Counted from the first letter of the stretch, positions 19,723-30,925 are shown. The stretch is DNA of 64,000 bases from Phyllobacterium myrsinacearum (GCF_014138285.1 NZ_JACGXN010000001.1:1415314-1479313), one strand, 5' to 3'. The notes: generated by a model from the letters alone, not told the origin. Program-made: numbers and translations.

Positions 19723-20718
19723 ATGAAATCAAGAAGCCTGATGCGGCTTGCGCTTGCGGCGCTCCTGTCATTTTCCGGAGTGGCAAATGTTTTTGCAGAA
19801 GACGGACCAGCCAAACAATTGTTCGGCGCGGCCAGACTGCCGTCGCTTGGCGTTCCGCAATCGGCGGGCTTCTACGCCAAGGGCTGTCTTGCCGGTGGCG
19901 TCGCTCTGCCCGTTGATGGTCCGACCTGGCAGGTCATGCGTCTGTCGCGCAACCGCAATTGGGGTCACCCGCGCATGATTGCCCTGCTGGAGCGGCTGTC
20001 ACGCGATGCCTCAGCCAAGGACGGATGGCCGGGACTGCTTGTCGGGGATATCTCGCAGCCGCGCGGCGGTCCGATGCTGACGGGTCACGCCTCGCATCAG
20101 GTCGGTCTCGATGCCGACATCTGGCTCACACCCATGCCGAAAGCCCGTTTCAACACCGACCAGCGCGAAAAGGTTGAAGCCAAATCCATGCTCAAGGGTG
20201 ACACGCTGTATGTCGACCCGAACAAATGGACGCCCGCTCATGCGGCGCTTTTGAAACGGGCAGCGGGCTATCCCGAAGTTGAGCGCATCTTTGTTCATCC
20301 GGGCATCAAGAAAAAGCTCTGCGAGACGGTGCAGGGTGATCGCAGCTGGATGGCAAAAATCCGCCCCTATTGGGGACATTTCTATCACTTCCATGTCCGT
20401 ATCAAGTGCCAGCCGGGCTCGCCCAACTGCAAACCGCAGGAGCCAATCGGCACATCTGACGGTTGCGACAAGTCACTGGCCTGGTGGTTCACCGATGAAC
20501 CATGGCGGAAAGCGCCCGAGCCGACCAAGCCTGTTAAGCCCAGGATCACGATGCTGTCAGACCTGCCAAAGGCCTGCGCGCAAATCCTGGATGCGCCGGG
20601 GCCGCAATCAATCGATCAGGTCACCTATGGTCTGGACGCAAACGGTGCATCAGTCAGTGACCTGCCTGATGAGCCGGTGGCGATACCCCTTCCGAAGCAG
20701 CGGGCGAAGGCAAACTGA
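19723..20718 (+). CDS. mepA: Penicillin-insensitive murein endopeptidase
   Basis: A LAS-family zinc metallopeptidase that cleaves D-Ala-mDAP cross-links in periplasmic peptidoglycan. A signal peptide covers about residues 1-26 ([20 protein letters not shown]). Metal and catalytic residues are visible in [14 protein letters not shown] and [10 protein letters not shown]. Paired cysteines occur in CQPGSPNC and near the C-terminus. The ATG at 19723 was chosen over an upstream TTG because it leads directly into the signal peptide. The gene stands alone. Confidence 0.93.
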   Translation: MKSRSLMRLALAALLSFSGVANVFAEDGPAKQLFGAARLPSLGVPQSAGFYAKGCLAGGVALPVDGPTWQVMRLSRNRNWGHPRMIALLERLSRDASAKDGWPGLLVGDISQPRGGPMLTGHASHQVGLDADIWLTPMPKARFNTDQREKVEAKSMLKGDTLYVDPNKWTPAHAALLKRAAGYPEVERIFVHPGIKKKLCETVQGDRSWMAKIRPYWGHFYHFHVRIKCQPGSPNCKPQEPIGTSDGCDKSLAWWFTDEPWRKAPEPTKPVKPRITMLSDLPKACAQILDAPGPQSIDQVTYGLDANGASVSDLPDEPVAIPLPKQRAKAN

Positions 20719-20867
20719 CCCGGTATCCAGAGAACGCGCCGCCTTCGCCCGAAAAGTGGCAAGGCGGCACCGGTTCAGGTCTTTTTTGCCTTCGGTCTTT
20801 TCAGGCGGGCATGAATTGAGTATAGGGTTTCAATCGATTTAAGGCCAAGATCCAGAGCAGCCCTTCC

Positions 20868-21260
20868 ATGAAACAGCCTTTCCGCCTCGCGCTGATCGCC
20901 CATGACCAGAAAAAGGATGACATGGTGGCTTTCGCGCGCGCCTACGAGGCTTTGCTCGCATCCTGTTCCATCGTGGCTACGGGGACGACCGGCGGTCTGA
21001 TTCAGGGCGCGTGCCCGTCGCTGCAGATCACGCGGGTCAAGAGCGGTCCGCTGGGCGGCGACCAGCAGATCGGAGCGCTGATCGCCGAAGGCCTGATTGA
21101 CGGGCTGATTTTCTTTGTCGATCCGCTGTCGCCTATGCCGCACGATGTGGACGTGAAGGCACTGATGCGGCTTGGCATTGTCTACGACATTCCTATGGCC
21201 TTGAACCGGGCTACAGCCGAGGTTCTTGTGCAAAAGAAGGGTTTGCTGCGCGCCGATTGA
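20868..21260 (+). CDS. mgsA: Methylglyoxal synthase
   Basis: MgsA converts dihydroxyacetone phosphate to methylglyoxal plus phosphate, a bypass of lower glycolysis under phosphate limitation. The 130-residue protein has [33 protein letters not shown] (phosphate-binding) and [15 protein letters not shown], all conserved in the family. glk follows after 44 bases, so sugar phosphorylation and the methylglyoxal bypass are linked here. Confidence 0.95.
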   Translation: MKQPFRLALIAHDQKKDDMVAFARAYEALLASCSIVATGTTGGLIQGACPSLQITRVKSGPLGGDQQIGALIAEGLIDGLIFFVDPLSPMPHDVDVKALMRLGIVYDIPMALNRATAEVLVQKKGLLRAD

Positions 21261-21304
21261 CGGTTAAGCATGACGCAGCACGATTGAGATTGGGGACGGA
21301 ATTT

Positions 21305-22333
21305 ATGGTTACTTCAGCAGACACCGATTGCATCATGAAATTTCCGATCCTGGTTGGAGATATCGGTGGCACCAATGCGCGCTTTGCCATTCTAGTCGAT
21401 GCCTATGCAGAACCGAAAGAGTTCCCCATCATCCAGACTGCGGATTTCGAGACCATCGACGAGGCCATCCAGACAGGCATCCTCGACCACACATCCATCC
21501 AGCCGCGCTCGGCTGTCCTGGCGATCGCCGGACCGGTGGAAGGCGACGAGATCGACCTCACCAATTGTGCCTGGGTCGTCAAGCCGCGCCAGATGATGGA
21601 AACGCTCGGTCTTTCCGACATTACCGTTCTCAATGATTTCGAAGCACAGGCGCTTGCCGTGGTCTCGCTTGAACCGAAGCATCTGGAAAAGCTGGGTGGC
21701 GGTGATGGCGATCCCCACGGCAGCCGTGCGGTTCTCGGACCCGGCACCGGCCTCGGCGTTGCCGGCATGGTTCGCTCGCGCAACAGCTGGGTCCCCGTTC
21801 CCGGCGAAGGCGGCCACGTCGACATGGGCCCGCGCACGGCGCGCGATCTCGAGCTTTTCCCGCATATCGAACATATCGAGGGGCGCATTTCCGGCGAGCA
21901 GCTTTTGTGCGGCCGCGGTTTGCAGAACATCTACCGCGCCATCTGCAAAGTTGCCGGCACGGAAGCCAAATTGCAGACTCCTGCAGATATCACCGCAGCA
22001 GGCCTGTCCGGCGAATCTGCCGAAGCGAAGGAAACCCTGTCGCTGTTCGTCACCTATCTCGGTCGACTTGCCGGCGATTTCGCACTGACATTCATGGCAC
22101 GCGGCGGTGTCTATCTCGCTGGCGGCATCGTGCAAAAGATCGTTGCACCGCTCAAGGACCCGGCTTTCCGCGAGGCCTTCGAGGACAAGGCGCCGCACCG
22201 CGAAATCCTGAGCGAGACGCCCGTCTACATCATCACGCACCCGCTTGCGGCCCTCAGCGGGCTGTCGGCATTCTCGCGCACGCCCTCCCGGTTTGGTGTG
22301 GCGACTGAAGGCCGCCGCTGGCGCAAGGATTAG
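21305..22333 (+). CDS. glk: Glucokinase
   Basis: ATP-dependent glucose kinase of the ASKHA fold, 342 residues. The phosphate-1 loop is [15 protein letters not shown], the sugar-binding region is [10 protein letters not shown], and the phosphate-2 loop is [24 protein letters not shown] and GRLAGDFAL are also conserved. The ATG at 21305, with GGGACGGA upstream, was preferred over a TTG at 21257 that overlaps mgsA. It is downstream of mgsA, probably in one transcript. Confidence 0.95.
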   Translation: MVTSADTDCIMKFPILVGDIGGTNARFAILVDAYAEPKEFPIIQTADFETIDEAIQTGILDHTSIQPRSAVLAIAGPVEGDEIDLTNCAWVVKPRQMMETLGLSDITVLNDFEAQALAVVSLEPKHLEKLGGGDGDPHGSRAVLGPGTGLGVAGMVRSRNSWVPVPGEGGHVDMGPRTARDLELFPHIEHIEGRISGEQLLCGRGLQNIYRAICKVAGTEAKLQTPADITAAGLSGESAEAKETLSLFVTYLGRLAGDFALTFMARGGVYLAGGIVQKIVAPLKDPAFREAFEDKAPHREILSETPVYIITHPLAALSGLSAFSRTPSRFGVATEGRRWRKD

Positions 22334-22497
22334 GGTTTTCGTGGGGACGCAAGCGCAACACCTGCCATGTCCGTTCATAACGATGGCCAAAACCGATAGG
22401 CAAGGCAGAGCAATAAGGTTATAGGGTCAGCTTGAAGAAGGCGCGATCACTCAAAACCGTTGCCTGAAAGCTTGATACGAACGAGTTGCCGTCCGTC

Positions 22498-24330
22498 ATG
22501 AATGATCAGACCAAGAAGAAGAAAATCGATCCGAACGAAGCGCGCCGCGTCATCGGACGCGTTTTGAATGAGAACCTTCGAGATCACAGATCATCCTATG
22601 CCATCGCGATTGTGGCGATGCTGGGCGTCGCGTGCACAACGGCATTCGTGGCCTATATCTTCAAGGACGTGATCAACAAGATCTATTATGAGAGACGCGA
22701 AGAACTGATTATCCCGATCAGCGTTGGCATTCTCTTCGCCTTCGTCATTCGCGGCGTTGCCACCTATACCCAATCCGTTGTCATGGCGAAGATCGGCAAC
22801 AACATCATTGCACGTTATCAGCACCGGATCTTCGATCACCTGATGAAGCTCGGCCTCGATTTCTATCATGATACGCGCTCTGCCCAGCTTGCCGCGCGGA
22901 TCAACCAGAACGTTGCGGGTGTGCGCGAACTCATGGACATCACCGTGACAACGATCGGCAAGGATATTCCGACACTCGTTGCGCTGGTGAGTACGATGGT
23001 CATTCTTGATCCGCTCCTGTCGCTTTTTGCCCTGCTGATCGGACCGCCCGTCATCCTGACGGTGCGCTATCTGGCCAAGCGCCTGCGCAGTATCCACCGC
23101 GAATCCGTCCAGGTAAACTCGCACCTTCTCGGCGCCATGCAAGAGGCAACACAGGGTATTGCCATCGTCAAGGCATTCACGATGGAAGACCAGTTGCGCA
23201 ACAAGATCAGCCAGTTGATCAGGCGTGCCGAGGAGCGTGCCAACAAGATCGCACGGGTTTCGGAACGGACCACCCCGATTACGGAACTGATTGCCGGTAT
23301 CGCCATCGGATCAATGATTATCTACACGGGCTACCGCGCGGTCAACAATATGGAGCCACCCGGCGCCATGTTCGGCTTCATGACCGCCGTCTTGCTGGCC
23401 TATGATCCCGTCCGCCGTCTGGCACGGGTTCAGGTGGGGCTGGAGCGGTCACTGGTCAATGCGCGCATGTTCTTCGAAATACTCGACATTGAGCCCCGTC
23501 AGGCCGACAGCATCGGGGCGGTGCCGATTACAGTGCCAACCGGCGAAGTACAGTTCGACAACGTACGCTTCAGCTATGGCAATGAAATACCTGTGCTGCA
23601 CGGCATCAGCTTCAAGGCTGAAGCCGGCAAGACCACGGCGATCATAGGCGCATCCGGTGCGGGCAAATCAACACTGATCGGCCTTGTCCAGCGTTTCTAT
23701 GACATCGACAGCGGGCGCATTCTCATCGACGGGCAGGATATCGCCTATGTCAGCAAGAAGTCCCTGCGCCAGTCAATCGCCTATGTCTCTCAGCAGCCCT
23801 ATCTGTTCGAAGGCACCATCGCCGACAATATCCGCTATGGCCGTCCTGATGCCACCGATGAAGAGGTGATCGAGGCCGCAAAGCTTGCCAATGCCGATGA
23901 GTTCATCCGCCAGCAACCCCAGAGTTACGGCACCGAGGTCGGCGAGAATGGCGTTACGCTCTCCGGCGGCCAGCGCCAGCGTCTGTCCATTGCCCGCGCC
24001 ATCGTCCGCAACGCCGCCATTCTCCTGCTCGACGAGGCCACCTCAGCCCTCGACAATGAATCGGAGAAACGCGTCCAGCAGGCACTGGAACATGTGATGC
24101 AGGGACGCACGACCATCGTCATCGCGCATCGTCTCTCGACCATCGTCAATGCCGACCACATCGTCGTGATGGAAGCCGGACGCGTGGTCGAGGAAGGCGT
24201 GCACGAAACCCTGCTCGACGTGCCCAACGGCATCTATGCGCGCTTCTATCAGTTGCAGGGCAAGGAAGAGTCGCCCATCATCGATGACAGCCAAGAGCAG
24301 CCCACGCCAGTAACAGGAACGGCCGAATGA
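22498..24330 (+). CDS. ABC exporter, fused permease and ATPase (MsbA/multidrug type)
   Basis: A 610-residue type IV ABC exporter half-transporter. The six-helix membrane domain spans about residues 35-310, with the coupling segment [18 protein letters not shown]. The ATPase has Walker [12 protein letters not shown], the Q-loop [11 protein letters not shown], the signature [11 protein letters not shown], Walker [14 protein letters not shown] and the switch VIAHRLSTI. Candidate substrates are lipids or drugs; sequence alone does not decide. The start at 22498 (MNDQTKKKK) is an ATG, and the upstream TTG is unlikely. It overlaps dapB by 4 nt. Confidence 0.9.
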   Translation: MNDQTKKKKIDPNEARRVIGRVLNENLRDHRSSYAIAIVAMLGVACTTAFVAYIFKDVINKIYYERREELIIPISVGILFAFVIRGVATYTQSVVMAKIGNNIIARYQHRIFDHLMKLGLDFYHDTRSAQLAARINQNVAGVRELMDITVTTIGKDIPTLVALVSTMVILDPLLSLFALLIGPPVILTVRYLAKRLRSIHRESVQVNSHLLGAMQEATQGIAIVKAFTMEDQLRNKISQLIRRAEERANKIARVSERTTPITELIAGIAIGSMIIYTGYRAVNNMEPPGAMFGFMTAVLLAYDPVRRLARVQVGLERSLVNARMFFEILDIEPRQADSIGAVPITVPTGEVQFDNVRFSYGNEIPVLHGISFKAEAGKTTAIIGASGAGKSTLIGLVQRFYDIDSGRILIDGQDIAYVSKKSLRQSIAYVSQQPYLFEGTIADNIRYGRPDATDEEVIEAAKLANADEFIRQQPQSYGTEVGENGVTLSGGQRQRLSIARAIVRNAAILLLDEATSALDNESEKRVQQALEHVMQGRTTIVIAHRLSTIVNADHIVVMEAGRVVEEGVHETLLDVPNGIYARFYQLQGKEESPIIDDSQEQPTPVTGTAE

Positions 24331-25151
24331 CCGATACATCCGCAATGAAGCTTGCCGTGGTCGGTGCCGGTGGCCGTATGGGCCAGACATTGATCCGTGC
24401 GATCCAGGCAATTGACGGCGCTGTCCTGGCCGGTGCCATCGAACGCCCGGGTTCACCGCATATCGGCCAGGATGCAGGTGAAATCGCCGGTGTCGGCCAT
24501 CTCGGCATTCCTGTCACTGACGACGCCCTTTCGGTGTTCGTCGGCGTTGAAGGTGTGCTTGATTTTACCGCTCCGGCCGCGACTGTCGCGTTTGCGGAAC
24601 TTGCAGCGCAGGCGCGTATTGTCCACGTCATCGGAACAACGGGCTGTTCCCCTGAGGATGATGCCAAAATACGCGCTGCGGCGCGGCACGCGGCAATCGT
24701 CAAGTCGGGCAATATGAGCCTCGGCGTCAATCTTCTCGGCGTACTGGTAAAACAGGCTGCCAAGGCCCTGGGTGCAGACGATTTCGATATCGAGATTCTC
24801 GAAATGCATCACAAGCACAAGGTCGATGCGCCTTCAGGCACGGCATTGCTGCTGGGCGAGGCAGCGGTCGCAGGGCGCAACATTTCGCTGGCCGATCACA
24901 GCGTGCGGGTACGCGACGGGCATACGGGCCCGCGCGAGAACGGCACCATTGGCTTTGCATCCCTGCGCGGCGGTTCCGTCGTCGGGGACCATTCGGTCAT
25001 TTTGGCAGGACCGGGCGAGCGCATCACCCTTTCCCACCATGCCGAAGACCGCACGATTTTTGCCCGAGGCGCGGTCAAGGCAGCGCTTTGGGGCAAAGGC
25101 CGCAAGCCTGGCCTCTATTCGATGCTCGACGTACTTGGCCTCAACACCTGA
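24327..25151 (+). CDS. dapB: 4-hydroxy-tetrahydrodipicolinate reductase
   Basis: DapB makes tetrahydrodipicolinate in the lysine/diaminopimelate pathway, using NAD(P)H. The 274-residue protein has the Rossmann motif [12 protein letters not shown] and the catalytic and substrate-binding stretch [20 protein letters not shown]. The ATG overlaps the ABC exporter stop (ATGA), so the genes are coupled, and gpmA follows after 40 bases. Confidence 0.96.
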   Translation: MTDTSAMKLAVVGAGGRMGQTLIRAIQAIDGAVLAGAIERPGSPHIGQDAGEIAGVGHLGIPVTDDALSVFVGVEGVLDFTAPAATVAFAELAAQARIVHVIGTTGCSPEDDAKIRAAARHAAIVKSGNMSLGVNLLGVLVKQAAKALGADDFDIEILEMHHKHKVDAPSGTALLLGEAAVAGRNISLADHSVRVRDGHTGPRENGTIGFASLRGGSVVGDHSVILAGPGERITLSHHAEDRTIFARGAVKAALWGKGRKPGLYSMLDVLGLNT

Positions 25152-25191
25152 TTTACCCGAACCGGTTTCCCCGTCCAACAGGAGTATTGCA

Positions 25192-25812
25192 ATGTCCGGA
25201 ACCCTCGTCCTTGTCCGTCATGGCCAGAGCGAATGGAATTTGAAGAATCTCTTTACCGGCTGGCGCGATCCGGGCCTGACCGAGCTTGGCCACAGCGAAG
25301 CCAAGGCAGCGGGCCAGCGGCTCAAGGCCAAGGGCCTGCATTTCGACATCGCCTACACATCGGTGCTGTCGCGTGCCCAGGTGACCTTGCAGCACATTCT
25401 CGATGAAGTCGGCCAGCCGGCGCTGCAGACGATCCGCGACCAAGCTTTGAATGAACGCGACTATGGCGATCTCTCGGGCCTCAACAAGGATGATGCCCGC
25501 GCCAAATGGGGTGAGGATCAGGTGCATATCTGGCGCCGCTCCTATGATGTCCCGCCGCCCGGCGGCGAGAGCCTGCGCGACACCGGTGCCCGTGTCTGGC
25601 CTTACTACCTGCACGACGTGCAGCCGCATGTGCTGCGCGGCGAGACGGTTCTGGTGGCGGCCCACGGCAATTCTCTGCGTGCCCTCATCATGGCACTGGA
25701 AGGACTGACCAGTGAAGAGATCATCGCACAGGAACTGGCAACAGGCGTTCCGGTCATCTACAGGCTGAATGCCGATTCGACAGTTGCGTCCAAGGAAGTT
25801 CTGGCCGCCTGA
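25192..25812 (+). CDS. gpmA: 2,3-bisphosphoglycerate-dependent phosphoglycerate mutase
   Basis: This glycolytic enzyme interconverts 3- and 2-phosphoglycerate. The 206-residue protein has the phospho-histidine motif [10 protein letters not shown], then [12 protein letters not shown] and the second histidine in [16 protein letters not shown] lies 11 bases upstream of the ATG. The open frame continues far upstream in dapB's alternative frame, but that part is not coding. It is last in the exporter-dapB-gpmA run. Confidence 0.96.
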   Translation: MSGTLVLVRHGQSEWNLKNLFTGWRDPGLTELGHSEAKAAGQRLKAKGLHFDIAYTSVLSRAQVTLQHILDEVGQPALQTIRDQALNERDYGDLSGLNKDDARAKWGEDQVHIWRRSYDVPPPGGESLRDTGARVWPYYLHDVQPHVLRGETVLVAAHGNSLRALIMALEGLTSEEIIAQELATGVPVIYRLNADSTVASKEVLAA

Positions 25813-25842
25813 TACCGCTGAAATTTCAATATGATTCGAACG

Positions 25843-25879
25843 AACCCGTGCCAGGCCTCCGGTGCGGGTTTGTTGTTTG
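25843..25879 (+). terminator. Terminator of gpmA
   Basis: AACCCG pairs with CGGGTT across an imperfect inner stem (TGCC with GGTG) and is followed by TTGTTGTTTG. It lies about 30 bases after the gpmA stop. Confidence 0.65.
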
Positions 25880-26005
25880 CACTGGTCTTTTTGGCGTTGT
25901 TTGCTTGTCTTTAGCGGAACAGAGGCAAAGGAATGATATTAGGTCGATAAATACCCGACAAATGGATTGACAGAGTTCCGCCCGCCCCTTACATGAGACC
26001 CCGCT

Positions 26006-26090
26006 GCCCAGATGGCGGAATTGGTAGACGCGCACGGTTCAGGTCCGTGTGCCGCAAGGCGTGGAGGTTCGAGTCCTCTTCTGGGCACCA
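26006..26090 (+). tRNA. tRNA-Leu (anticodon CAG)
   Basis: An 85-nt class II tRNA with acceptor stem GCCCAGA/TCTGGGC, an encoded ACCA end and a long variable arm (TGCCGCAAGGCGT). The anticodon arm CACGG-TTCAGGT-CCGTG puts CAG at 34-36, reading CUG. The T-loop is TTCGAGT. Confidence 0.95.
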
Positions 26091-26229
26091 TTCCCTTTAA
26101 AGACCCGTATTTTCCGGCACGGCCATTGTGCCGTCCGCCGGTGTGCGTGCACCCGCTTCCAAATCTGTTTTCGCAAGTTCGCCGACATGCGGTACACTGG
26201 CCCCAAAGGTTTCAGTGGAGTATCGGCGC

Positions 26230-26409
26230 ATGATCCGGGTCATCATTATTCTTGCACTGCTCGTTCTTGTCCTGTTTCTGATCTACAGCATCATAAACAG
26301 TGTTCGCGCGAAGCAGATCGACTGGACCGGCATAGGCGTGACTGTCGCCCTGATCGCGCTTGCACTCTATCTGCGCAATCTCACCGGGGTTGGTGGCGTC
26401 GGTTTCTGA
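26230..26409 (+). CDS. Small membrane protein
   Basis: A 59-residue protein starting MIRVIIILALLVLVLFLIYS, with two hydrophobic helices (about 2-22 and 34-50) and a short polar loop RAKQIDW between them. TGGAG precedes the ATG at 26230. I know no family. It lies between tRNA-Leu and the hexuronate locus and is not obviously linked to either. Confidence 0.55.
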   Translation: MIRVIIILALLVLVLFLIYSIINSVRAKQIDWTGIGVTVALIALALYLRNLTGVGGVGF

Positions 26410-26462
26410 TAATCAAGCCTTTATGGTCACCTTGACACATTGCAACCTTTTGTCTGGCGAAT

Positions 26463-26479
26463 TAATATATTAGTCTACC
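26463..26479. promoter_or_regulatory. Candidate GntR operator upstream of uxaA
   Basis: The perfect palindrome TAATATATTA (26463-26472) followed by GTCTACC lies 20-30 bases before the uxaA start. The same 10-mer with a similar right flank occurs at 32226 and 35345, upstream of the other two transcription units of this locus. Confidence 0.6.
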
Positions 26480-26491
26480 CAGGAGACTTTC

Positions 26492-28018
26492 ATGGACACG
26501 CTCATTTCCCCACGCCATCTGCGGCTGCATTCCACCGATAATGTGATCGTGGCGGTGGATGCCTTTCAGGCTGGCCAGCATGTGGAGGATGTGACCGTCA
26601 AAGACCGTGTGCCCCGCGGCCACAAACTCGCATCAAAGCCTATTGCGCTGGGGGAACCCGTGCGCAAATTCGGCCAGATCATCGGTTCGGCGTCGAAGTC
26701 CATCGCACCGGGCGAATGGGTGCATGAACACAATCTCGATTTCAGCAGCTTTGTCCGCCAGCCGGATAGCCGTCACGAAACCCATTCCAACGGCATCCTT
26801 CCGATCGAGCAGCAGGCCACCTTCCAGGGATTTCGCCGGGCCAATGGACGCGCAGGGACACGCAACTACATCGGGGTTCTGACCTCGGTCAACTGTTCGG
26901 CCTCGGTCGCCCGCTTCATTGCCGAAGCAGTGCAACGCTCGGGACTGCTTGACGACTATCCGATGATCGACGGCATCATTCCGCTGGTACATGGCGGCGG
27001 CTGCGCGCTCGACGTCAAGGGTGAAGGGTATGAGGTGCTCAAACGTACCCAGTGGGGCTATGCCACCAATCCGAACATTGCCGCCGTACTGATGGTCGGC
27101 CTTGGCTGTGAAGGGTTCCAGATCGGCCGCTGGAAGGAAGCCTATAATCTCGTTGAAAGCGATACATTCCGCAGCCTGACCATTCAGGAAGTGGGCGGCA
27201 CGCGCAAGACCATGGAAGCCGGCATTGCCGCCGTGCGCGACATGCTGCCGACAGCGGCCAATGTGAAGCGCGAGACCATTCCCGCATCGGAATTGATGCT
27301 GGCGCTGCAGTGCGGCGGATCCGACGGATATTCTGGCATCACAGCCAATCCGGCTCTGGGTGCGGCGGTCGACCTTCTCGTCAAGCAAGGCGGCACGGCC
27401 ATCCTTTCCGAAACGCCGGAGATTTACGGAGCCGAACACCTGCTGATCGAACGCGCCTCCAATCCGGAAGCGGTGACACGGCTGCAATCCATCATTGCCT
27501 GGTGGGAGGATTACACCGCCCGCAACAAGATGGAGATGAACAACAATCCCTCTCCCGGCAACAAGGCAGGCGGATTGACCACCATTCTGGAGAAATCGCT
27601 CGGCGCAGTGGCCAAGTCAGGTACCACGCCGCTGGAAGCGGTCTATGGCTATGCGGAGCCGGTGACGGCCCATGGGCTCGTGTTCATGGACACGCCCGGC
27701 TACGATCCCGTCTCAGCCACGGGACAGGTGGCTGGCGGCGCCAATATCCTTTGCTTCACCACCGGTCGAGGTTCAGCCTATGGCTGCAAGCCGACGCCAT
27801 CGATCAAGCTCGCCACCAACACCCCCATGTACACCCAAATGATCGAGGACATGGATATCAACTGCGGCGACGTGCTCGACGGCGTGTCGATCGAAGACAA
27901 GGGCCGTGAAATCTTCGAGCAGGTTCTGCGGGTGGCTTCGGGTGAACGCAGCAAGTCCGAATTGCTCGGCTACGGCGATGCGGAATTCGTGCCCTGGCAG
28001 ATCGGCGCGACGATGTAG
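26492..28018 (+). CDS. uxaA: Altronate dehydratase (UxaA family)
   Basis: Dehydrates D-altronate to 2-keto-3-deoxygluconate in galacturonate breakdown. The 508-residue protein has the N-terminal SAF domain (about residues 10-90, with VPRGHKLASKPI), then the UxaA catalytic body: RANGRAGTRNYIGVL, HGGGC, LGCEGFQ and the C-terminal CKPTPSIKLATNTPMY. AGGAG lies 7 nt before the ATG, and a TAATATATTA operator candidate is immediately upstream. By function it belongs with uxaC and the reductase at 32274. Confidence 0.93.
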   Translation: MDTLISPRHLRLHSTDNVIVAVDAFQAGQHVEDVTVKDRVPRGHKLASKPIALGEPVRKFGQIIGSASKSIAPGEWVHEHNLDFSSFVRQPDSRHETHSNGILPIEQQATFQGFRRANGRAGTRNYIGVLTSVNCSASVARFIAEAVQRSGLLDDYPMIDGIIPLVHGGGCALDVKGEGYEVLKRTQWGYATNPNIAAVLMVGLGCEGFQIGRWKEAYNLVESDTFRSLTIQEVGGTRKTMEAGIAAVRDMLPTAANVKRETIPASELMLALQCGGSDGYSGITANPALGAAVDLLVKQGGTAILSETPEIYGAEHLLIERASNPEAVTRLQSIIAWWEDYTARNKMEMNNNPSPGNKAGGLTTILEKSLGAVAKSGTTPLEAVYGYAEPVTAHGLVFMDTPGYDPVSATGQVAGGANILCFTTGRGSAYGCKPTPSIKLATNTPMYTQMIEDMDINCGDVLDGVSIEDKGREIFEQVLRVASGERSKSELLGYGDAEFVPWQIGATM

Positions 28019-28040
28019 TTCAAGCGTTCATACCGGCAAA

Positions 28041-28067
28041 AAAGCGGGAGCCATTGGCTCCCGTTTT
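28041..28067. terminator. Bidirectional terminator between uxaA and the ABC operon
   Basis: CGGGAGCC (28045-28052) pairs with GGCTCCCG (28056-28063) around ATT. It is flanked by AAAAAAG on the left and TTTTC on the right, so it can stop both convergent transcripts. Confidence 0.85.
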
Positions 28068-28086
28068 CATATGCAGGGCTAAAAGA

Positions 28087-28932
28087 TCAGGCAGCGGATT
28101 GCTGCTGCTTGGCCCGGGCGACGATCTGCGTTGGATTAACGAAGCGCAGTGCGATCAGCAGCCAGACCAGCGTCGTCACCATGTAAACCACGGCCATGGC
28201 ATCGATGGACTGCACGGCACGCACGCCTGACGCAAAAACGGAATAGTACAGCGCGACGACCAGCGTCTGGCTTGTCGGGCCGGCCGTGAGGAAGGTCAGC
28301 TCGAACATCGCCACGGTGCGCACGAGAACGAGCAGCAGTGCGGCGAGAATACCAGGCAGCAGCATCGGCATGAGCACGTGCAGGAACAGACGGAACGTAC
28401 CTGCACCGAAGACGCGTGCGGCGGCCTCCACCTTGGGATCGATCTGCTCAATGAACGGAATCATCACGAGAATGACGAAGGGAACCGTCGGCACGAGATT
28501 GGCCAGAACCACGCCCCAGAACGTACCGCCGACCCCTGCCTGATAGAGAACCGTCGCCAGCGGGATACCGAAGGTAATCGGCGGCACCAGCAGGGGCAGC
28601 AGGAACAGCAGCATGATGAGCTTCTTGCCGGGAAATTCGCGCCGTGCCAGGGCATAGGCGGCCGTAACACCCAGCAGGCCTGACAAGGCAACCACCGTGA
28701 ACACGATCTGGAACGTGACGATCAGGACGTCACTGAGCTGGAATTCCGCCCAGGCGGTAAAATACCATTTCGTCGTCCAGCCCGCAGGTAGCCACGTGCC
28801 GAGCCAGCGGGTTCCGAAGGAGGAGATGACCACGGTTGCGATCATCGCCAGCAGGTTGATGATAAAGAAAGCCACGATCACCCAGACAGCGGTGATCCAG
28901 AGCTTTGCGCCAATGGTTGTATCGCGGATCAT
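28087..28932 (-). CDS. ABC transporter permease (PotC/FbpB type)
   Basis: An inner-membrane permease of 281 residues with six helices. The cytoplasmic EAA loop reads KVEAAARVFGAGTFRLFLHVLMP near residue 185. It is last of the four-gene importer operon, 2 bases after the partner permease. The pair belongs to the polyamine/ferric-iron/2-aminoethylphosphonate-type importers. The setting among uronate genes suggests hexuronate or an oligouronide as substrate; this is inferred from position only. Confidence 0.87.
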   Translation of the reverse strand: MIRDTTIGAKLWITAVWVIVAFFIINLLAMIATVVISSFGTRWLGTWLPAGWTTKWYFTAWAEFQLSDVLIVTFQIVFTVVALSGLLGVTAAYALARREFPGKKLIMLLFLLPLLVPPITFGIPLATVLYQAGVGGTFWGVVLANLVPTVPFVILVMIPFIEQIDPKVEAAARVFGAGTFRLFLHVLMPMLLPGILAALLLVLVRTVAMFELTFLTAGPTSQTLVVALYYSVFASGVRAVQSIDAMAVVYMVTTLVWLLIALRFVNPTQIVARAKQQQSAA

Positions 28933-28934
28933 GG

Positions 28935-29837
28935 TCAGCCCTTTCCGCCGGCGGTCGAGCCGCGATAGAAGAGATTACGAATGGCAAGGATCGCCACGAC
29001 GATAGTGAGCTGTACGGTTGCCATGATCATGGCGATGGCCGATGCCATGGAATAATCATACTGCTCGAAGGCGGCCTGATAGGCTGCGATGGAGATGACC
29101 CGCGTCGGACCCGCCGGAGCACCCAGCAGGACCGCTGAAGGGAACACGGCAAAAGCCTGCACGAAGGACAGGCAGAAGGCGATAGCCAACCCCGGTATCA
29201 GCAGCGGCAGAAGGACAAAACGGAAGCGCTGCCAGCTCTTTGCGCCGTGCGTCGCGGCCGCCTGTTCCAGCGCCGGATCAATGCCGGTGACATAGGAAAG
29301 TGTCAGAAGGAACGTGAAGGGGAAACCGGTGATGATCAGCGAGGAAAAGACACCCCAGTAGTTGTTGGTAAGCTTCAATGGCCGGTCGATCATCCCGAGC
29401 AGCATCAGGGTACGGCTGAACCAGCCTTGCGGCCCGAGATAATTCAAAAGCCCTTCGGCAACGAGCACAGTGCCGAGCGTCACGGGCAGAACCAGAATGG
29501 TCGTCAGCAGCCGCTGGCGGGTCATCAGGCGCACCCGGAAGGCGATGGGCAGCGCCAGGGCGATACTGATCACTGTCACGGGAACTGCAAGCCAGAGCGT
29601 GGTCAGGATGGTATCGTAGAGGAAGGGATCGGAGAAGAATTTCTGATAGTTGGCAAACATCCCACCTTCCTTGGGCGTGAAGGACAGAACCAGCCCATAA
29701 ATGAAGGGATAGACAAACACCGCCAGCAGGAACAGCACAGCCGGAAGAACAAGGATCGTCACGCCGTCAATGCCCCGCAAGGCGAGGCGCTGGCGCAGGG
29801 ACAACCTGTTATAGACGGGAGGAGAGGAGACGGCCAT
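28935..29837 (-). CDS. ABC transporter permease (PotB type)
   Basis: The first permease of the importer, 300 residues with six helices. The EAA loop is LEQAAATHGAKSWQRFRFVLLP. I chose the ATG at 29837 because GAGGA lies 6 nt in front of it. The GTG at 29849, which overlaps the ATPase stop, is an alternative that adds 4 residues. It sits between the ATPase and the second permease in one operon. Confidence 0.87.
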   Translation of the reverse strand: MAVSSPPVYNRLSLRQRLALRGIDGVTILVLPAVLFLLAVFVYPFIYGLVLSFTPKEGGMFANYQKFFSDPFLYDTILTTLWLAVPVTVISIALALPIAFRVRLMTRQRLLTTILVLPVTLGTVLVAEGLLNYLGPQGWFSRTLMLLGMIDRPLKLTNNYWGVFSSLIITGFPFTFLLTLSYVTGIDPALEQAAATHGAKSWQRFRFVLLPLLIPGLAIAFCLSFVQAFAVFPSAVLLGAPAGPTRVISIAAYQAAFEQYDYSMASAIAMIMATVQLTIVVAILAIRNLFYRGSTAGGKG

Positions 29838-29845
29838 GGCAGTCC

Positions 29846-30925
29846 TCACGCCCCGAAGACCAGCGCGCGCGCCGGATCGATTGCGAGCCAGATGGAACTG
29901 CCGAGCGCTGCCGTCTGCGGTGCATGGAACACCAGTTCCAACCCTTCGACGGTGCGGGCAGTGCCGACGAATTCGCGGCCGCGATATTCAATGGTCTCGA
30001 CCACGGCTTCCACTGTATGTTCCGAGTGTTGGCCCGCCTCCACATCATCGGCACGGGCAGCAACAACGGCGGCATCGCCGACTTTCAGACTGTCGCGGGC
30101 AGTGCCACTCAATGTCGCCTTGCCAACGGAAACGCTGACGCGCGCTCCGTCGACAGATACAACCTTTCCGGTAAGACGGTTGCGATATCCCATGAACTCC
30201 GCAACATCGAGATGGTCCGGCCGCTCATAGAGATCACTCGGCACACCGACCTGCCGGATCTCGCCATCGCGCAAGACAACGATACGGTCGGCCAGCGACA
30301 GGGCCTCATCCTGATCGTGGGTGACGTAGATTGTGGTTGCGCCGAGCTGGTTATGGATGCGGCGGATCTCGGCACGCATCTCCAGTCGCAGTTTGGCATC
30401 CAGATTGGACAGGGGTTCATCCATCAACACCAGCGGCGGCTCGATGACAATGGCGCGGGCAATCGCCACGCGCTGCTGCTGGCCGCCTGAAAGCTGGCCC
30501 GGCAATTTATGTCCCTGCCCCTGAAGACGCACCAGATTAAGGGCTTCCTCGACGCGCTTGTCGATTTCGGCTTTGGCGACACTGCGCATCTTCAGGCCGA
30601 AACCGATGTTCTGGCGCACGGTCATATGCGGAAACAGGGCATAATTCTGGAACACCATGCCAAAACCGCGATCTTCGGGTTTCAGCGTATCGATACGCTT
30701 GTCATCGATGAAAATACCGCCGCCCGTTGTGGCAAGCAAACCGGCAATACAATTGAGTGCGGTGGATTTACCGCAACCGGATGGCCCCAGCAAAGCGATG
30801 AACTCGCCCTTGCGGATGGAAAGCGAGACGTCCTTGAGCGCATTATGCGAACCAAAGGCACGGCTCATGCGGTCAAGACGAATTTCCTGGAATGGCGATG
30901 ACGCCAGCAGCATCGGATACCTCAT
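29846..30925 (-). CDS. ABC transporter ATP-binding protein (PotA type)
   Basis: The energy-coupling subunit of the importer, 359 residues. Walker A is [11 protein letters not shown], the Q-loop [13 protein letters not shown], the signature [14 protein letters not shown], Walker [13 protein letters not shown] and the switch [14 protein letters not shown]-type regulatory domain fills about residues 240-359. The start [11 protein letters not shown] at 30925 was kept; an ATG 12 bases inside is possible. The order binding protein, ATPase, permease, permease is typical of this transporter class. Confidence 0.9.
   Translation of the reverse strand: MRYPMLLASSPFQEIRLDRMSRAFGSHNALKDVSLSIRKGEFIALLGPSGCGKSTALNCIAGLLATTGGGIFIDDKRIDTLKPEDRGFGMVFQNYALFPHMTVRQNIGFGLKMRSVAKAEIDKRVEEALNLVRLQGQGHKLPGQLSGGQQQRVAIARAIVIEPPLVLMDEPLSNLDAKLRLEMRAEIRRIHNQLGATTIYVTHDQDEALSLADRIVVLRDGEIRQVGVPSDLYERPDHLDVAEFMGYRNRLTGKVVSVDGARVSVSVGKATLSGTARDSLKVGDAAVVAARADDVEAGQHSEHTVEAVVETIEYRGREFVGTARTVEGLELVFHAPQTAALGSSIWLAIDPARALVFGA

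Noticed and set aside
26012-26233. An open frame starting inside tRNA-Leu
   Set aside because: Its first 26 codons are the tRNA itself and nothing downstream resembles a protein family.
29247-30230. A 327-codon frame opposite the permease and ATPase genes
   Set aside because: It is antisense to convincing coding sequence with low-complexity Arg/Gln-rich content.
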